Assembly: GCF_042684645.1 (NCBI RefSeq)
Contig: NZ_JBHULV010000008.1
Coordinates: forward strand, 124,001 to 188,000
Source: Pseudopedobacter alpinus
GTDB lineage: Bacteria; Bacteroidota; Bacteroidia; Sphingobacteriales; Sphingobacteriaceae
DNA length: 64,000 nt
Direction of reading: 5' to 3'
Positions within the stretch are counted from its first letter, which is position 1. Every line of letters starts with the position of its first letter. Under the pieces are notes generated by a model. It made no database searches, was not told where the DNA came from, and saw only the letters and a program-made list of their open reading frames with translations. Below, piece after piece: positions 25,445 through 34,128 of this stretch. A program made the translations under genes and the position numbers.

Positions 25445-28156
25445 CTAAAAATTAAACTGAATTTTAGATACTAACATTCTTCCGCGTAATGGGTATTGAA
25501 AAGTTGTTTGTGTTTCTAAGGAAGAAATTGCCACTTCATAATTTTTAATATTAGTGATGTTTCTTACCTCAAGTGAACAGTCTATACGATGTTTTTTAAA
25601 TTTATAAGTACTCTTAAAATCAATAAAACAATAGTTGCTATTTAAACCTCTGTTATTTTTGTTATTGAAAACAGATGAGTTAGCTTTAAAATATAATCTC
25701 TCGGTTGCGGTGTAATATACATCCATTTTATGTTGCAAATTACTTGTTTTTATTGGTGCTAAACTGGCTGCTGTTTGCTCTGGTTTGTTGGTATAATCAA
25801 AGTATTGAAGCTCGTAGTCATAATTTAATTTATCACCTATTTTACCGTTCCATTTTGCGCCAACTACATTCGATTTACTGGTAAAAAGGTAAAGCTGCGC
25901 ATTATTAAATTGGCTTCTATCCGCTAAATTTTGGCTGTAAGATAGCGTTACCGATGATCTTAAATCATAAAAATATTTACTAATATCTGCCGAGAAATTG
26001 AATGTAGTTTGTTGGTTGTTCAAATTTATGGTTCTATTAAAAGATAAATCTCTACTAATTTCACCTACACTTATTGTATTTAAATTGTTTTTCTGATACA
26101 GCGTAGAGAAGTTGAAAAATATCATTTTAATAGGGTTTTTATAGTTCAATATAAGTCCTGTAATATGTTTTTTTGTTATAGTAAACACCTCTTTATTTTG
26201 TGACAGAGAACGATAATTATTTAGTACAATGCCTTCATAAGCTTCTGATAACCTACCTGCTGAATTTGTTTTGATATAATATAAATTAGCAGAGATTCCT
26301 TTGTCTCTTTTATATCTTATATTAAAATTATGATTAATTAGCAGTCGGTTGTCATTTAAGTCAGATTGGAAATTTGCATCTGTCGCTTCAATTATTTGAT
26401 ACCTTAAAGGAACTTTTGCCGTAATTCTAAAATCCCCTTTTTTCCATTCAAATTCTGGCTCTAAAAATATTTTGTACTCGTTCCATCTTAAATCATTAGC
26501 AGAAGAATCGGGTTGCAACATTTGCATACTTTCATCAATAGCTTGTAGCGAAGTTTTAAATTTTTGAAAGTTAGCAGATGTTCCTATTTTGTAACTTTGA
26601 ATGATATGTTTACCTCCTTTTTGCAAAGTGATATAGTTGTTGGTAAAAAAGGTAGGAATATTTACTGTTTGATTTATTTGAGTTAATAAATCATCAGTTA
26701 CAAATAAAGAATTAAATCTTCCGCTATCAATAGAAAAGTCTTCTGGTTTATTTTCAAAACTTAAGAAAGAATAGTATTGTACAAGTAATTTTCCTTTAGG
26801 TGTTTTAAGTTGATCAAATTCATTTGAGAAACTAAAATTTTGTGCGGTATAACTTTGCGAATTATTAAACTGATTGGCTAAAATATTTGAATTTGCATCC
26901 TTGTTGAAATACACAAAAGAAGTTTTATTATTTAAATAATAATCACTTTTGTTTTTATAAATAATGATATCACTGTACAAATTTTGTGGCAAAACTGACT
27001 GGTCTATTTGCTCAGTATAGTTTATTAAGTTATTTGGCAGTAAAATGTTTATTTGGTTATTTGCCTCTTGTTTTCTTTGGTCATACTCATAATAAACTTT
27101 AGACTTTAAAACCACATCTTGTTTTAATTTCCATAAGTTGGCACTTGTAGCTAAACCAGAATGGTTAAATAAATAACGATCTTCACTAATGGGTATTTTA
27201 GCATTACCGCCTATACTTAACGCCGAATTTGGAGAAACATAGCCTCTTTTTGCATTTTCTTTAACCTCATTTAATGATAAAATATCGTTACCCAAAGAAT
27301 TTGCAGTATTATTAAACTTTACAGAATGAATTGCTTTATAATTATTTTTTAAAGAAATCAAATTAGCTTCCTCTTCGTACAAATTTGGTAAGCCTGCACC
27401 AATATCTGCCCTGCCAAATAATTTTAATTGAGCCTTATTTTTAAATGTGAGGTTAATGTCAACATCATCACTAAAAACTTTTCCTTCTAAAGCTTTTATA
27501 CTTTGGTGATTTTCTAAAATTTGTATTTGGTTTACCACATCATTTGGTAATGTTTTGGTAGCTAAATTATACTTGCTTTCCAATAAATCATCTCCATCCA
27601 AATACAGTTTACCTACATTTTGCCCATTAAATTTTAATTGCCCATTATCTGCTACTGTAATTCCGGGTATTTTTTTTAAAACATCGCCAATGGTTCTATC
27701 TTGTGCAGTGGCAAAATCATCTGCTCTATAAGTGGTAGTATCTCCTTTAAATTTAACAATAGGTTGTTTGTTCTTAACAATTACTTCCTTTAGTTCAAAT
27801 AGCCCTTCTTCTAAAATAAAATGATATTCAGATTGGTTTGTAGCAATGTTAATTATTTGAGTAACATAACCCAAAGCCTGTACCTTTAATAAAAAGTTTT
27901 CTGAGGTTTTTTGTTTTAAAGCGTAGTTAATTTGAAAACTTCCATCTTTATTGGTTTCACTAAAAGCCACAATGGTAGAATCTGATTTTTGCAGCAAAAG
28001 TACAGAAATACCCGCTTGCTTAACCTTTTTGTTATCTGTTACTGTGCCTTTAATGATGGATAAATCTTGTGCGTTTAAACCTTCTATAAAACAGATAATT
28101 AGGCTTAAAAAACCTGATAATAGTAAAGTTTTATAGGAAGGGAGAATTTTAACCAT
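25445..28156 (-). CDS. TonB-receptor-like outer-membrane beta-barrel protein
   Basis: A 903-residue protein from the ATG at 28156 (the longer frame would use TTG at 28171). Seen: a signal peptide, a carboxypeptidase-like regulatory domain (IIKGTVTDNKKVKQAGISVL) to about residue 115, a plug-like region (IGDVLKKIPGITVADNGQLK, GKLYLDGDDLL, DVVNQIQILENHQSIKALEG), then a long beta-barrel ending LVSKIQFNF with terminal Phe. Proteins of this type stand beside GLPGLI proteins in many Bacteroidetes. Cargo is unknown. It is the last gene of the minus-strand locus that starts with the small secreted peptide at 31118. Confidence 0.85.
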   Translation of the reverse strand: MVKILPSYKTLLLSGFLSLIICFIEGLNAQDLSIIKGTVTDNKKVKQAGISVLLLQKSDSTIVAFSETNKDGSFQINYALKQKTSENFLLKVQALGYVTQIINIATNQSEYHFILEEGLFELKEVIVKNKQPIVKFKGDTTTYRADDFATAQDRTIGDVLKKIPGITVADNGQLKFNGQNVGKLYLDGDDLLESKYNLATKTLPNDVVNQIQILENHQSIKALEGKVFSDDVDINLTFKNKAQLKLFGRADIGAGLPNLYEEEANLISLKNNYKAIHSVKFNNTANSLGNDILSLNEVKENAKRGYVSPNSALSIGGNAKIPISEDRYLFNHSGLATSANLWKLKQDVVLKSKVYYEYDQRKQEANNQINILLPNNLINYTEQIDQSVLPQNLYSDIIIYKNKSDYYLNNKTSFVYFNKDANSNILANQFNNSQSYTAQNFSFSNEFDQLKTPKGKLLVQYYSFLSFENKPEDFSIDSGRFNSLFVTDDLLTQINQTVNIPTFFTNNYITLQKGGKHIIQSYKIGTSANFQKFKTSLQAIDESMQMLQPDSSANDLRWNEYKIFLEPEFEWKKGDFRITAKVPLRYQIIEATDANFQSDLNDNRLLINHNFNIRYKRDKGISANLYYIKTNSAGRLSEAYEGIVLNNYRSLSQNKEVFTITKKHITGLILNYKNPIKMIFFNFSTLYQKNNLNTISVGEISRDLSFNRTINLNNQQTTFNFSADISKYFYDLRSSVTLSYSQNLADRSQFNNAQLYLFTSKSNVVGAKWNGKIGDKLNYDYELQYFDYTNKPEQTAASLAPIKTSNLQHKMDVYYTATERLYFKANSSVFNNKNNRGLNSNYCFIDFKSTYKFKKHRIDCSLEVRNITNIKNYEVAISSLETQTTFQYPLRGRMLVSKIQFNF

Positions 28157-28202
28157 AGATAGATTTTGCAATGTTATTCAAGTAATAATATTTTACCTTA
28201 TT

Positions 28203-29027
28203 TTATTGGATGGTATAAAACTTTACAGCCTCTAAAGGAAAATTAATCATCTTTTTAGGTAATAATGGGTTATGATGGCTAAGAGGAGAATTGTTAGGTA
28301 AGGTAGTTTTTAAACCAAACTTTTTATCTATATAACCTATTGGGTCATCTTGAATTGATTTTGACATTTTCACATAGCTATCCCAGCTAATTTCTTCAAA
28401 CTTCGTGTCGAAAAAAGTTGTTTCCGACGAATTAGCGATAGATTCAAAACTTGTTAATGAAAATTCTATTCTATTAGTAATATCTTTAGCTTCGATAATT
28501 AATCCAGGTAACCCAACTAATTTCCAAGGTCCGGCTTTAAAAGGTAGGTCTTTACAAAACCAAGCAGTAAAATTTCTTCCATGAAACTCGCCTACTGCTT
28601 TCTGACAATTCAAATTGCTTATTATTTTAGTTTCTGATTGAATATTCCATACTATATTTTCAAAACTTCTTTCAACATAATATTTACCTACTATGGAATT
28701 TGTTGCGCTAAAAATTTTCTTTTGTTTAAAATTAAAAAATATTTGTTCGTCACTAAATCTTTTTCCACTAGGTGGACTCATAGATTTAGTTTTCTTAAAA
28801 TTTGCATACATTATTGAATCTTGGATTTGCCTATCCAAGCTTTTATAAAGCGAGGTGTTTTTACCGAGCAGTAAAATATAATTTTCTGATATGATTAATG
28901 ATGTGTTGGCAGTATCATAATTATGTGTTAACGTATATTTAGCTTTAGCAGTGATGTTTTCTGGAGTTTGTGCGATTAATTTGACACAGAACATTAAACT
29001 GAATAAGTAGAGTGTCATTTTTTTCAT
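28203..29027 (-). CDS. GLPGLI family secreted protein 3
   Basis: A 274-residue exported protein. Seen: a signal peptide ending KLIAQ, AKAKYTLTHNYDTANT, an IVWNIQSETKIISNLNCQKA segment, GRNFTAWFCKDLPFKAGPWKL and the family hallmark GLPGLI followed by IEAKDITNRIEFSL, then FPLEAVKFYTIQ at the end. Function of the family is unknown. It is the third of three tandem paralogues, and the barrel gene starts 46 bases downstream. Confidence 0.9.
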   Translation of the reverse strand: MKKMTLYLFSLMFCVKLIAQTPENITAKAKYTLTHNYDTANTSLIISENYILLLGKNTSLYKSLDRQIQDSIMYANFKKTKSMSPPSGKRFSDEQIFFNFKQKKIFSATNSIVGKYYVERSFENIVWNIQSETKIISNLNCQKAVGEFHGRNFTAWFCKDLPFKAGPWKLVGLPGLIIEAKDITNRIEFSLTSFESIANSSETTFFDTKFEEISWDSYVKMSKSIQDDPIGYIDKKFGLKTTLPNNSPLSHHNPLLPKKMINFPLEAVKFYTIQ

Positions 29028-29077
29028 AGGTAATTATCAAATTAAATACTAATAGTTAAGAATTACATTGAGTTAAT

Positions 29078-29905
29078 TTATTGTTGTATAGTATAAAATT
29101 CTAATGCCTCTAAAGGGAAATTGAAAGCTTTTTTTGGCATTAGTGGATTTTGTGTAGGAATTGGTTTACCGTTAACAGAAGTAATTACGGCACCAATCCT
29201 TTTTTCTGTAAATCCTTTTGGGTCATCCTGATAGGCTTTAGCTAGTTTTTTATACTCGTCCCAAGTGATGGTGCTGAGCTTTTTGTCCCAAATTGTTGTT
29301 TCTTGGCTATTACTAATGTTCTTGAAAGAAATCAATTCAAACTTAATTCTATTGGTACTGTCAATTGCTTCTAAAATTAACCCAGGTAAATTATTTAATT
29401 TCCAAGGCCCTGCATTAAATGGCAACTCTAGCGTAAACCAAGCTGTATAGTTTCTTCCATTAAAATCTCCCACTGCTTTTTGTGCTTGGTAGCCAGCAAT
29501 TACTTTATTTTCGGGCAAAATTTCCCATTTAATTTTAGGATTACTGCGTTCTACCATATAGTTACCTACAAGTAGGCTTGTAGTTGTAAATAGTTTTTGT
29601 TCTAGTTTATAAAAATAAATCTCTTCTCTATTTGCTTTCCTTCCTTGTGGCGGTGCCACAGCTTTTGTTCTGGCAAATTCAGCCCTCATGATAGAATCTT
29701 GAATAAATTTATCATAGCTTTTAAAAACAGAACTATTTTTTCCAAGTAGTAAGTCGTAGTTTTCTTGTGTATTCAAAGTTGTATTAGTGGTATCATAATA
29801 ATGGGTGAGCTTGTACCTCGCTTGCGCTATTATGTTTTCTGGGGTTTGTGCAAATAAGTTCGCACTTGATAATAGGCTGAATAAGTAGAGTGTTAGTTTT
29901 TTCAT
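29078..29905 (-). CDS. GLPGLI family secreted protein 2
   Basis: A 275-residue paralogue of its neighbours, from the ATG at 29905. The longer frame uses TTG six bases earlier. Seen: a signal peptide ending NLFAQ, YKLTHYYDTTNTT, GRNYTAWFTLELPFNAGPWKL, then NLPGLI with Asn in place of the first Gly of the family motif, and FPLEALEFYTIQQ. The sequence shares its plan with genes 1 and 3 but has diverged, so the duplications are not recent. Confidence 0.9.
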   Translation of the reverse strand: MKKLTLYLFSLLSSANLFAQTPENIIAQARYKLTHYYDTTNTTLNTQENYDLLLGKNSSVFKSYDKFIQDSIMRAEFARTKAVAPPQGRKANREEIYFYKLEQKLFTTTSLLVGNYMVERSNPKIKWEILPENKVIAGYQAQKAVGDFNGRNYTAWFTLELPFNAGPWKLNNLPGLILEAIDSTNRIKFELISFKNISNSQETTIWDKKLSTITWDEYKKLAKAYQDDPKGFTEKRIGAVITSVNGKPIPTQNPLMPKKAFNFPLEALEFYTIQQ

Positions 29906-29963
29906 AGACAATTCTCAGTTTAAATAAAATATTAACAGTGAAGTAGTATGTCGAGTTAGCTTA

Positions 29964-30794
29964 TTATCGTATTGTGTAAAAATCAAACGCTTCAAGTGGG
30001 AAATTTATGGATTTCCTTGGCAACATAATGTTAATATGATTTGTAGGAGCGTTCTTTGAAGTAGTTGTAATTTTTCCTCCAAATTTTCTTTCTGCAAATC
30101 CAAGAGGATCATCTTCAATTGCTTTTGCTAATCTTTTAAATTCTTCCCATTCTATTAATTGGCTTTTTTTACTCCAAAAAATTTGTTGATTTGAAGTAAT
30201 GCTATTGTTTTTTAATTCTATTAACTCAAACTTTATATTTCCGGTAATGTCTTCAGCGTTAACTATTAATCCTGGAAGTCCGTTTAATTTCCAAGGACCT
30301 AGTTTAAACGGTGTATCCTTAGAAAACCAAACTACGTATTCCCTCCCATGAAAATTACCTGTAGCTTTTTGACATTTTAAGCCTAAAATTACTTTAATAT
30401 CTGGTAAAATTTTCCAATTAATGTTAGGGTAGCTTCTTTGAACAACATAATCTCCCATAATCCTTGAAACTTTAACAAACTGTTGTTTGTTTGAAGTAAA
30501 TGTAAACACCTCTTCATCACTTGCTCTTCTATTTATAGGAGGCATCATTATTTTACTTTTGTTGTATTCAGATTTCATAATTGAATCTTGAATACTAATT
30601 TCATGACTTTTATAGTGAGAAGAATGCTTTGACATAAATAAATCAAAAACTTCAACATTAACTTTTCCAATTCCGGAGGTGTCATATTGATGAGTAAGTT
30701 TATAGGAAGCAATAGCTAAAACTGAATCTTTTGATTGAGAATAAAGTAATGTTGGTAATAGTGTAAATATTAAATAAATAGTTTTATTTTTCAT
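29964..30794 (-). CDS. GLPGLI family secreted protein 1
   Basis: A 276-residue exported protein. Seen: a signal peptide ending LLYSQS, ASYKLTHQYDTSG, GREYVVWFSKDTPFKLGPWKL, GLPGLIVNAEDITG and FPLEAFDFYTIR. It is the first of three paralogues and follows the small peptide gene by 60 bases, a gap that contains a perfect hairpin. The recurrent pairing with outer-membrane barrels suggests a surface or periplasmic partner role, but no activity can be read. Confidence 0.9.
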   Translation of the reverse strand: MKNKTIYLIFTLLPTLLYSQSKDSVLAIASYKLTHQYDTSGIGKVNVEVFDLFMSKHSSHYKSHEISIQDSIMKSEYNKSKIMMPPINRRASDEEVFTFTSNKQQFVKVSRIMGDYVVQRSYPNINWKILPDIKVILGLKCQKATGNFHGREYVVWFSKDTPFKLGPWKLNGLPGLIVNAEDITGNIKFELIELKNNSITSNQQIFWSKKSQLIEWEEFKRLAKAIEDDPLGFAERKFGGKITTTSKNAPTNHINIMLPRKSINFPLEAFDFYTIR

Positions 30795-30816
30795 AAGTCA
30801 ATTTCTTAGTTTAATA

Positions 30817-30851
30817 ATTCTGCTAAAGCTTGATTAAAGCTTTAGCAGAAT
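30817..30851 (-). promoter_or_regulatory. Perfect 15-bp intercistronic hairpin after the small peptide gene
   Basis: ATTCTGCTAAAGCTT and its exact complement enclose a 5-base loop, 3 bases after the peptide gene's stop. On the minus strand no strong T run follows, so it is better explained as a partial terminator or mRNA-stabilising stem that raises peptide output over the downstream GLPGLI genes. Confidence 0.7.
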
Positions 30852-30854
30852 ATG

Positions 30855-31118
30855 TTAGTTAAATCCGCAGAGTACAAAATCTTCCCACATCCACAAATCA
30901 ATTTCGTCGTTACCTCCTATTGCATCGCCACAGTACATATATCCTTCCCCACAACTTGTCATACCAGCAACGCAATCCACTTCGTCCTCTTTTTGAAGAG
31001 GAACATTTTTTAGAGCTTCTTTTAAATGCTTTTTATCTAGATCATTATTAACCTCTTCCGCAAAAGAAACAGCACTCAAACCTACTAGCATAAATGTTAC
31101 AATAAATACTTTTTTCAT
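30855..31118 (-). CDS. Small secreted cysteine-containing peptide precursor
   Basis: An 87-residue protein. Seen: a clear signal peptide (MKKVFIVTFMLVGLSAVSFA), then a charged stretch to about residue 48 and a C-terminal part with Cys49, Cys56, Cys63 and Cys84 (C-x6-C-x6-C-x20-C), ending FVLCGFN. It is strongly acidic. I do not recognise a family. It is the first gene of the locus with three GLPGLI genes and an outer-membrane barrel and is followed by a strong hairpin. It could be an exported natural peptide, a metal binder or a structural peptide; all are inference. Confidence 0.75.
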   Translation of the reverse strand: MKKVFIVTFMLVGLSAVSFAEEVNNDLDKKHLKEALKNVPLQKEDEVDCVAGMTSCGEGYMYCGDAIGGNDEIDLWMWEDFVLCGFN

Positions 31119-31206
31119 TATTCTTTAATAAATGTTTTTCTCCTACTCTTTAGCTTTTCGGATTCAGCTAGGTAAATTTTTTTCTGGCCAGATGATTAAC
31201 CTATAA

Positions 31207-31214
31207 CAAACTTA
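31207..31214 (-). promoter_or_regulatory. Candidate -7 promoter box for the peptide/GLPGLI locus
   Basis: On the minus strand TAAGTTTG fits TAnnTTTG, about 90 bases upstream of the peptide start. A CAAA (TTTG on the minus strand) at 31229-31232 is closer than the usual 19-21 bases, so the assignment is tentative. Confidence 0.35.
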
Positions 31215-31396
31215 ATTATAGGTATTTACAAAAAAAAACATTTTTTAATAAATAAATTTATTAAAAATACAGTTAATTAAATAATCTTATAAAAAAAAAT
31301 AGACATTTTTATTTCTATTAACTTAATATTTTTAGATATTGTGAATGAGTTTCATCTCCAGTAATTTTTTTTTCTCTTTTATATTATCTTAGCCAC

Positions 31397-32653
31397 ATGA
31401 AAATTGGGATTATAGGATTAGGAGACATGGGAAAACTGTATGCCCTTACTTTTGCTAAAGCAGGATTAAGTGTACAAGGTTGTGATTTACCCGATAGATT
31501 TGACGCATTAAACCAAGAACTTTTAACACAGGGTGTAACTGTTTTGAAAGGTGCCAATGAAGTTGCCCAAACCAGCGATTTTATATTTTACGCCGTGGAG
31601 GCAGAAAAAATTGCGGATGTAGTTGCCAAAACAGCTTTATCTGTTAAAAAAGGCGCTTTAGTAACGGGTATGACTTCTGTAAAAACACCAGAAGTTGCTG
31701 CATTTGAAAAATACTTAAACCACGATACCGAAATTATACTTACCCACGCTTTGCATGGACCAGGTTTTTCCACCAAAGGACAAAAACTAATAGTTGCGCC
31801 ACATCGCATCAGTGCAGATAATTACCAGAAAGCTTTAGAAATTTTAAGACTATTAGAGTCAGAAATTATAGAGTTAGAAGATTACCATCAGCATGACCAA
31901 ATAATGGCCGATACGCAAGCTGTTACCCACATGGGTTTTGAAAGTATGGGTACCGCTTGGAAAAACGCAGGAACTTATCCTTGGGAAAGTGGCGCATATG
32001 TATCGGGGATTGATAATGTAAAAATTTTAACCACTTTACGCATATTTAGCTATAAAGCACATATTTATGCCGGTTTGGCGATATTGAATCCGTATGCATC
32101 CAAACAAATACAGGCTTATGCCGCTTCAGAATCTGCTTTATTTAAAATGATGATTCAGGAAGATGAGCAAAATTTTAGGGAACGTATTTATAAAGCCAGA
32201 GATTTTGTTTTTCATGGGCAAACTAATTTAATTTTGTTTGATGATGCCATCATGAAAGAGTTTAGCATTGGCACTAACCAAGCATTAGAAAAAGCAAACT
32301 CTCACTTAAGTTTATTAGCTATGGTTGATGCTTGGCATCAGTTAAATATAAATCCTTACGATAATATGGTTTGCCAAACGCCGCCCTTTAAACTGCGTTT
32401 GGGTATTGTAGAATACTTGTTTAAAAACGATGATTTATTGGAGCGAACTATTGAAGCAGCATTGTACGATAAAAGCATTAGGGGCGATGATTTAGAGTTT
32501 CATACCGCAGTAAGAGAATGGGCTTCTTTAATCCATTATAAAGATATGGAGGGTTATAAATCGCACTTTATGCAAGCCAAAACTTTCTTTGAACCATTGT
32601 TAGAAAAGGGGAGGGCGCAAAGTGCGGAGTTGATAAAAAGGTTATCTTCGTAA
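31397..32653 (+). CDS. Prephenate dehydrogenase, resembling the fungal TYR1 type
   Basis: A 418-residue NAD(P)-dependent enzyme of tyrosine synthesis (prephenate to 4-hydroxyphenylpyruvate). Seen: the Rossmann motif GLGDMG (7-12), ALHGPGFSTKGQKLIVAPHR, ADTQAVTHMGFESMGTAW, AGLAILNPYASKQIQAYA, NSHLSLLAMVDAWHQL and DDLEFHTAVREWAS. As I recall it, yeast Tyr1 has close counterparts of these blocks along its length, closer than typical bacterial TyrA. The gene stands alone, not in an aromatic-amino-acid operon. No chorismate mutase or ACT domain is seen. Confidence 0.82.
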   Translation: MKIGIIGLGDMGKLYALTFAKAGLSVQGCDLPDRFDALNQELLTQGVTVLKGANEVAQTSDFIFYAVEAEKIADVVAKTALSVKKGALVTGMTSVKTPEVAAFEKYLNHDTEIILTHALHGPGFSTKGQKLIVAPHRISADNYQKALEILRLLESEIIELEDYHQHDQIMADTQAVTHMGFESMGTAWKNAGTYPWESGAYVSGIDNVKILTTLRIFSYKAHIYAGLAILNPYASKQIQAYAASESALFKMMIQEDEQNFRERIYKARDFVFHGQTNLILFDDAIMKEFSIGTNQALEKANSHLSLLAMVDAWHQLNINPYDNMVCQTPPFKLRLGIVEYLFKNDDLLERTIEAALYDKSIRGDDLEFHTAVREWASLIHYKDMEGYKSHFMQAKTFFEPLLEKGRAQSAELIKRLSS

Positions 32654-32671
32654 AGGTAAATTAGAAAATTG

Positions 32672-32731
32672 CCAATAAGTCTTCAGCTTTATGCCTTCAG
32701 CTTTTTGCCTTCAGCTTTATAAGCTTTCAGT
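32672..32731. repeat. Short word repeat of the CTTCAGCTTT type
   Basis: Three or four imperfect copies of GCCTTCAGCTTT. Similar words recur at about 39820-39860 and 61573-61632. Confidence 0.6.
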
Positions 32732-32734
32732 CTT

Positions 32735-33301
32735 CTAACCCAGCCTTTTCATTAATAGTTCTTCAACTTTTTTAAAGAATTGCAAAGGTTTTAACTGTCG
32801 CCAATTTAGCTCGTCAAGCTCACCACCAAAATTGATGTAATAATCTATATTATTAGTTTTAAATTCATCAATAACGTGTTGCCTAAAGTTTACACCAGCA
32901 ATCCAGCCGTCCTCAATTTCTTGAAACCATTCTTCGTAATAACAATCATCAGAAGTATGAAAGTTTAAAATGTTTTCGCCAATTAAAATAAACTTATCAA
33001 TCCCTTCCCCCATAACCGACTCTAAAATCTCTCTTTTCAACAACATAATGTCATTATCAATAGCATCATTCCATTCGCCAATTAATTCAATAATGGCATA
33101 ATTGCGGTCATAGTCAACAAAAATAATTTTTAGGTATAAAGTATTTGAGCCAAAGAAATCCCACTGTGGGTGTAGTAGGTAATTGTAAATTTGTTTATCA
33201 AAACTAAACTCGTTGTATTGGGTTTCATAAAACGGAGAACGCTCATCTTCTGCCGCTATATAATCATCTCGCCATTTAAAATACGGCTCTATTTCATGCA
33301 T
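32735..33301 (-). CDS. Conserved hypothetical protein downstream of murQ
   Basis: A 188-residue acidic, probably cytoplasmic protein without signal peptide or recognised motif. Seen: EIEPYFKWRDDYIAAEDERS at the N-terminus, YLKIIFVDYDRNYAIIELIG in the middle, and a Trp/Asp-rich second half (YYINFGGELDELNWRQLKPL). It starts 8 bases after murQ, so it is probably cotranscribed with it. Function unknown. Confidence 0.7.
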   Translation of the reverse strand: MHEIEPYFKWRDDYIAAEDERSPFYETQYNEFSFDKQIYNYLLHPQWDFFGSNTLYLKIIFVDYDRNYAIIELIGEWNDAIDNDIMLLKREILESVMGEGIDKFILIGENILNFHTSDDCYYEEWFQEIEDGWIAGVNFRQHVIDEFKTNNIDYYINFGGELDELNWRQLKPLQFFKKVEELLMKRLG

Positions 33302-33309
33302 ATTTTTTC

Positions 33310-34128
33310 TTATTGTAAGCTTGCCAAATAGGCTTCAACCGCTTTTCTAACACTACCAAATTGATCTAAAAGTTTTGAAGCAGTTTTTTCATCAACATCA
33401 ATTTCTGCCATAATCATTTTAGTTCCTCTGTTCACCAGCTTTGTATTTGTTAACTGCATATCAACCATTTTATTGCCTTTAACACGTCCTAACTTTATCA
33501 TTAAAGTAGTGCTAATCATGTTTAAAACTAATTTTTGTGCAGTTCCGGCTTTCATTCTTGTGGATCCGGTAAGATATTCGGGACCAACAATTACTTCAAT
33601 TGGGTATTGGGCAGCTTTGGCAATTGGGCTATTTTCATTACAAACTATGCAGCCTGTTAAAATGCCCTTTTCGTTGGCTTTATTTAAACCACCTATTACG
33701 TAAGGCGTTTTTCCAGATGCAGCAATCCCTAACAAAACATCGTTAGCGGTAATATTGCATAATAATAAATCTTTCCAAGCTTGTTCTTTATCATCTTCGG
33801 CGTTTTCTACTGCTTTTCTTATGGCAGTATCACCACCAGCAATAATCCCAACAACCATGCTTGCAGGCACACCAAATGTTGGAGGGCATTCAGATGCATC
33901 TAAAATCCCTAATCTACCACTTGTGCCAGCACCTATATAAAATATACGTCCGCCTTTCTGCATTTTAATTGCTGCGGCATCTACAAAAGCCTCAATTTTT
34001 GAAATTACCTTTTCAACAGCTAATGGAACAGTTTTATCTTCTTGATTAATGTTTTTTAAAATCTCTTTGGTAGATTTTTTTTCTAAATCAGTATAAGTTG
34101 AATCCTGCTCTGTAATTTCGATGGTCAT
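33310..34128 (-). CDS. murQ: N-acetylmuramic acid 6-phosphate etherase
   Basis: A 272-residue SIS-domain lyase that splits the lactyl ether of MurNAc 6-phosphate to give GlcNAc 6-phosphate in peptidoglycan recycling, in the cytoplasm. Seen: FYIGAGTSGRLGILDASECP, PPTFGVP, LLGIAASGKTPYVIGGL and TGSTRMKAGTAQKLVLNMIS, all typical of MurQ. Length is slightly short of the usual 300 residues but complete. It is divergent from the S41 peptidase gene, with repeat copy E between. Confidence 0.95.
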   Translation of the reverse strand: MTIEITEQDSTYTDLEKKSTKEILKNINQEDKTVPLAVEKVISKIEAFVDAAAIKMQKGGRIFYIGAGTSGRLGILDASECPPTFGVPASMVVGIIAGGDTAIRKAVENAEDDKEQAWKDLLLCNITANDVLLGIAASGKTPYVIGGLNKANEKGILTGCIVCNENSPIAKAAQYPIEVIVGPEYLTGSTRMKAGTAQKLVLNMISTTLMIKLGRVKGNKMVDMQLTNTKLVNRGTKMIMAEIDVDEKTASKLLDQFGSVRKAVEAYLASLQ

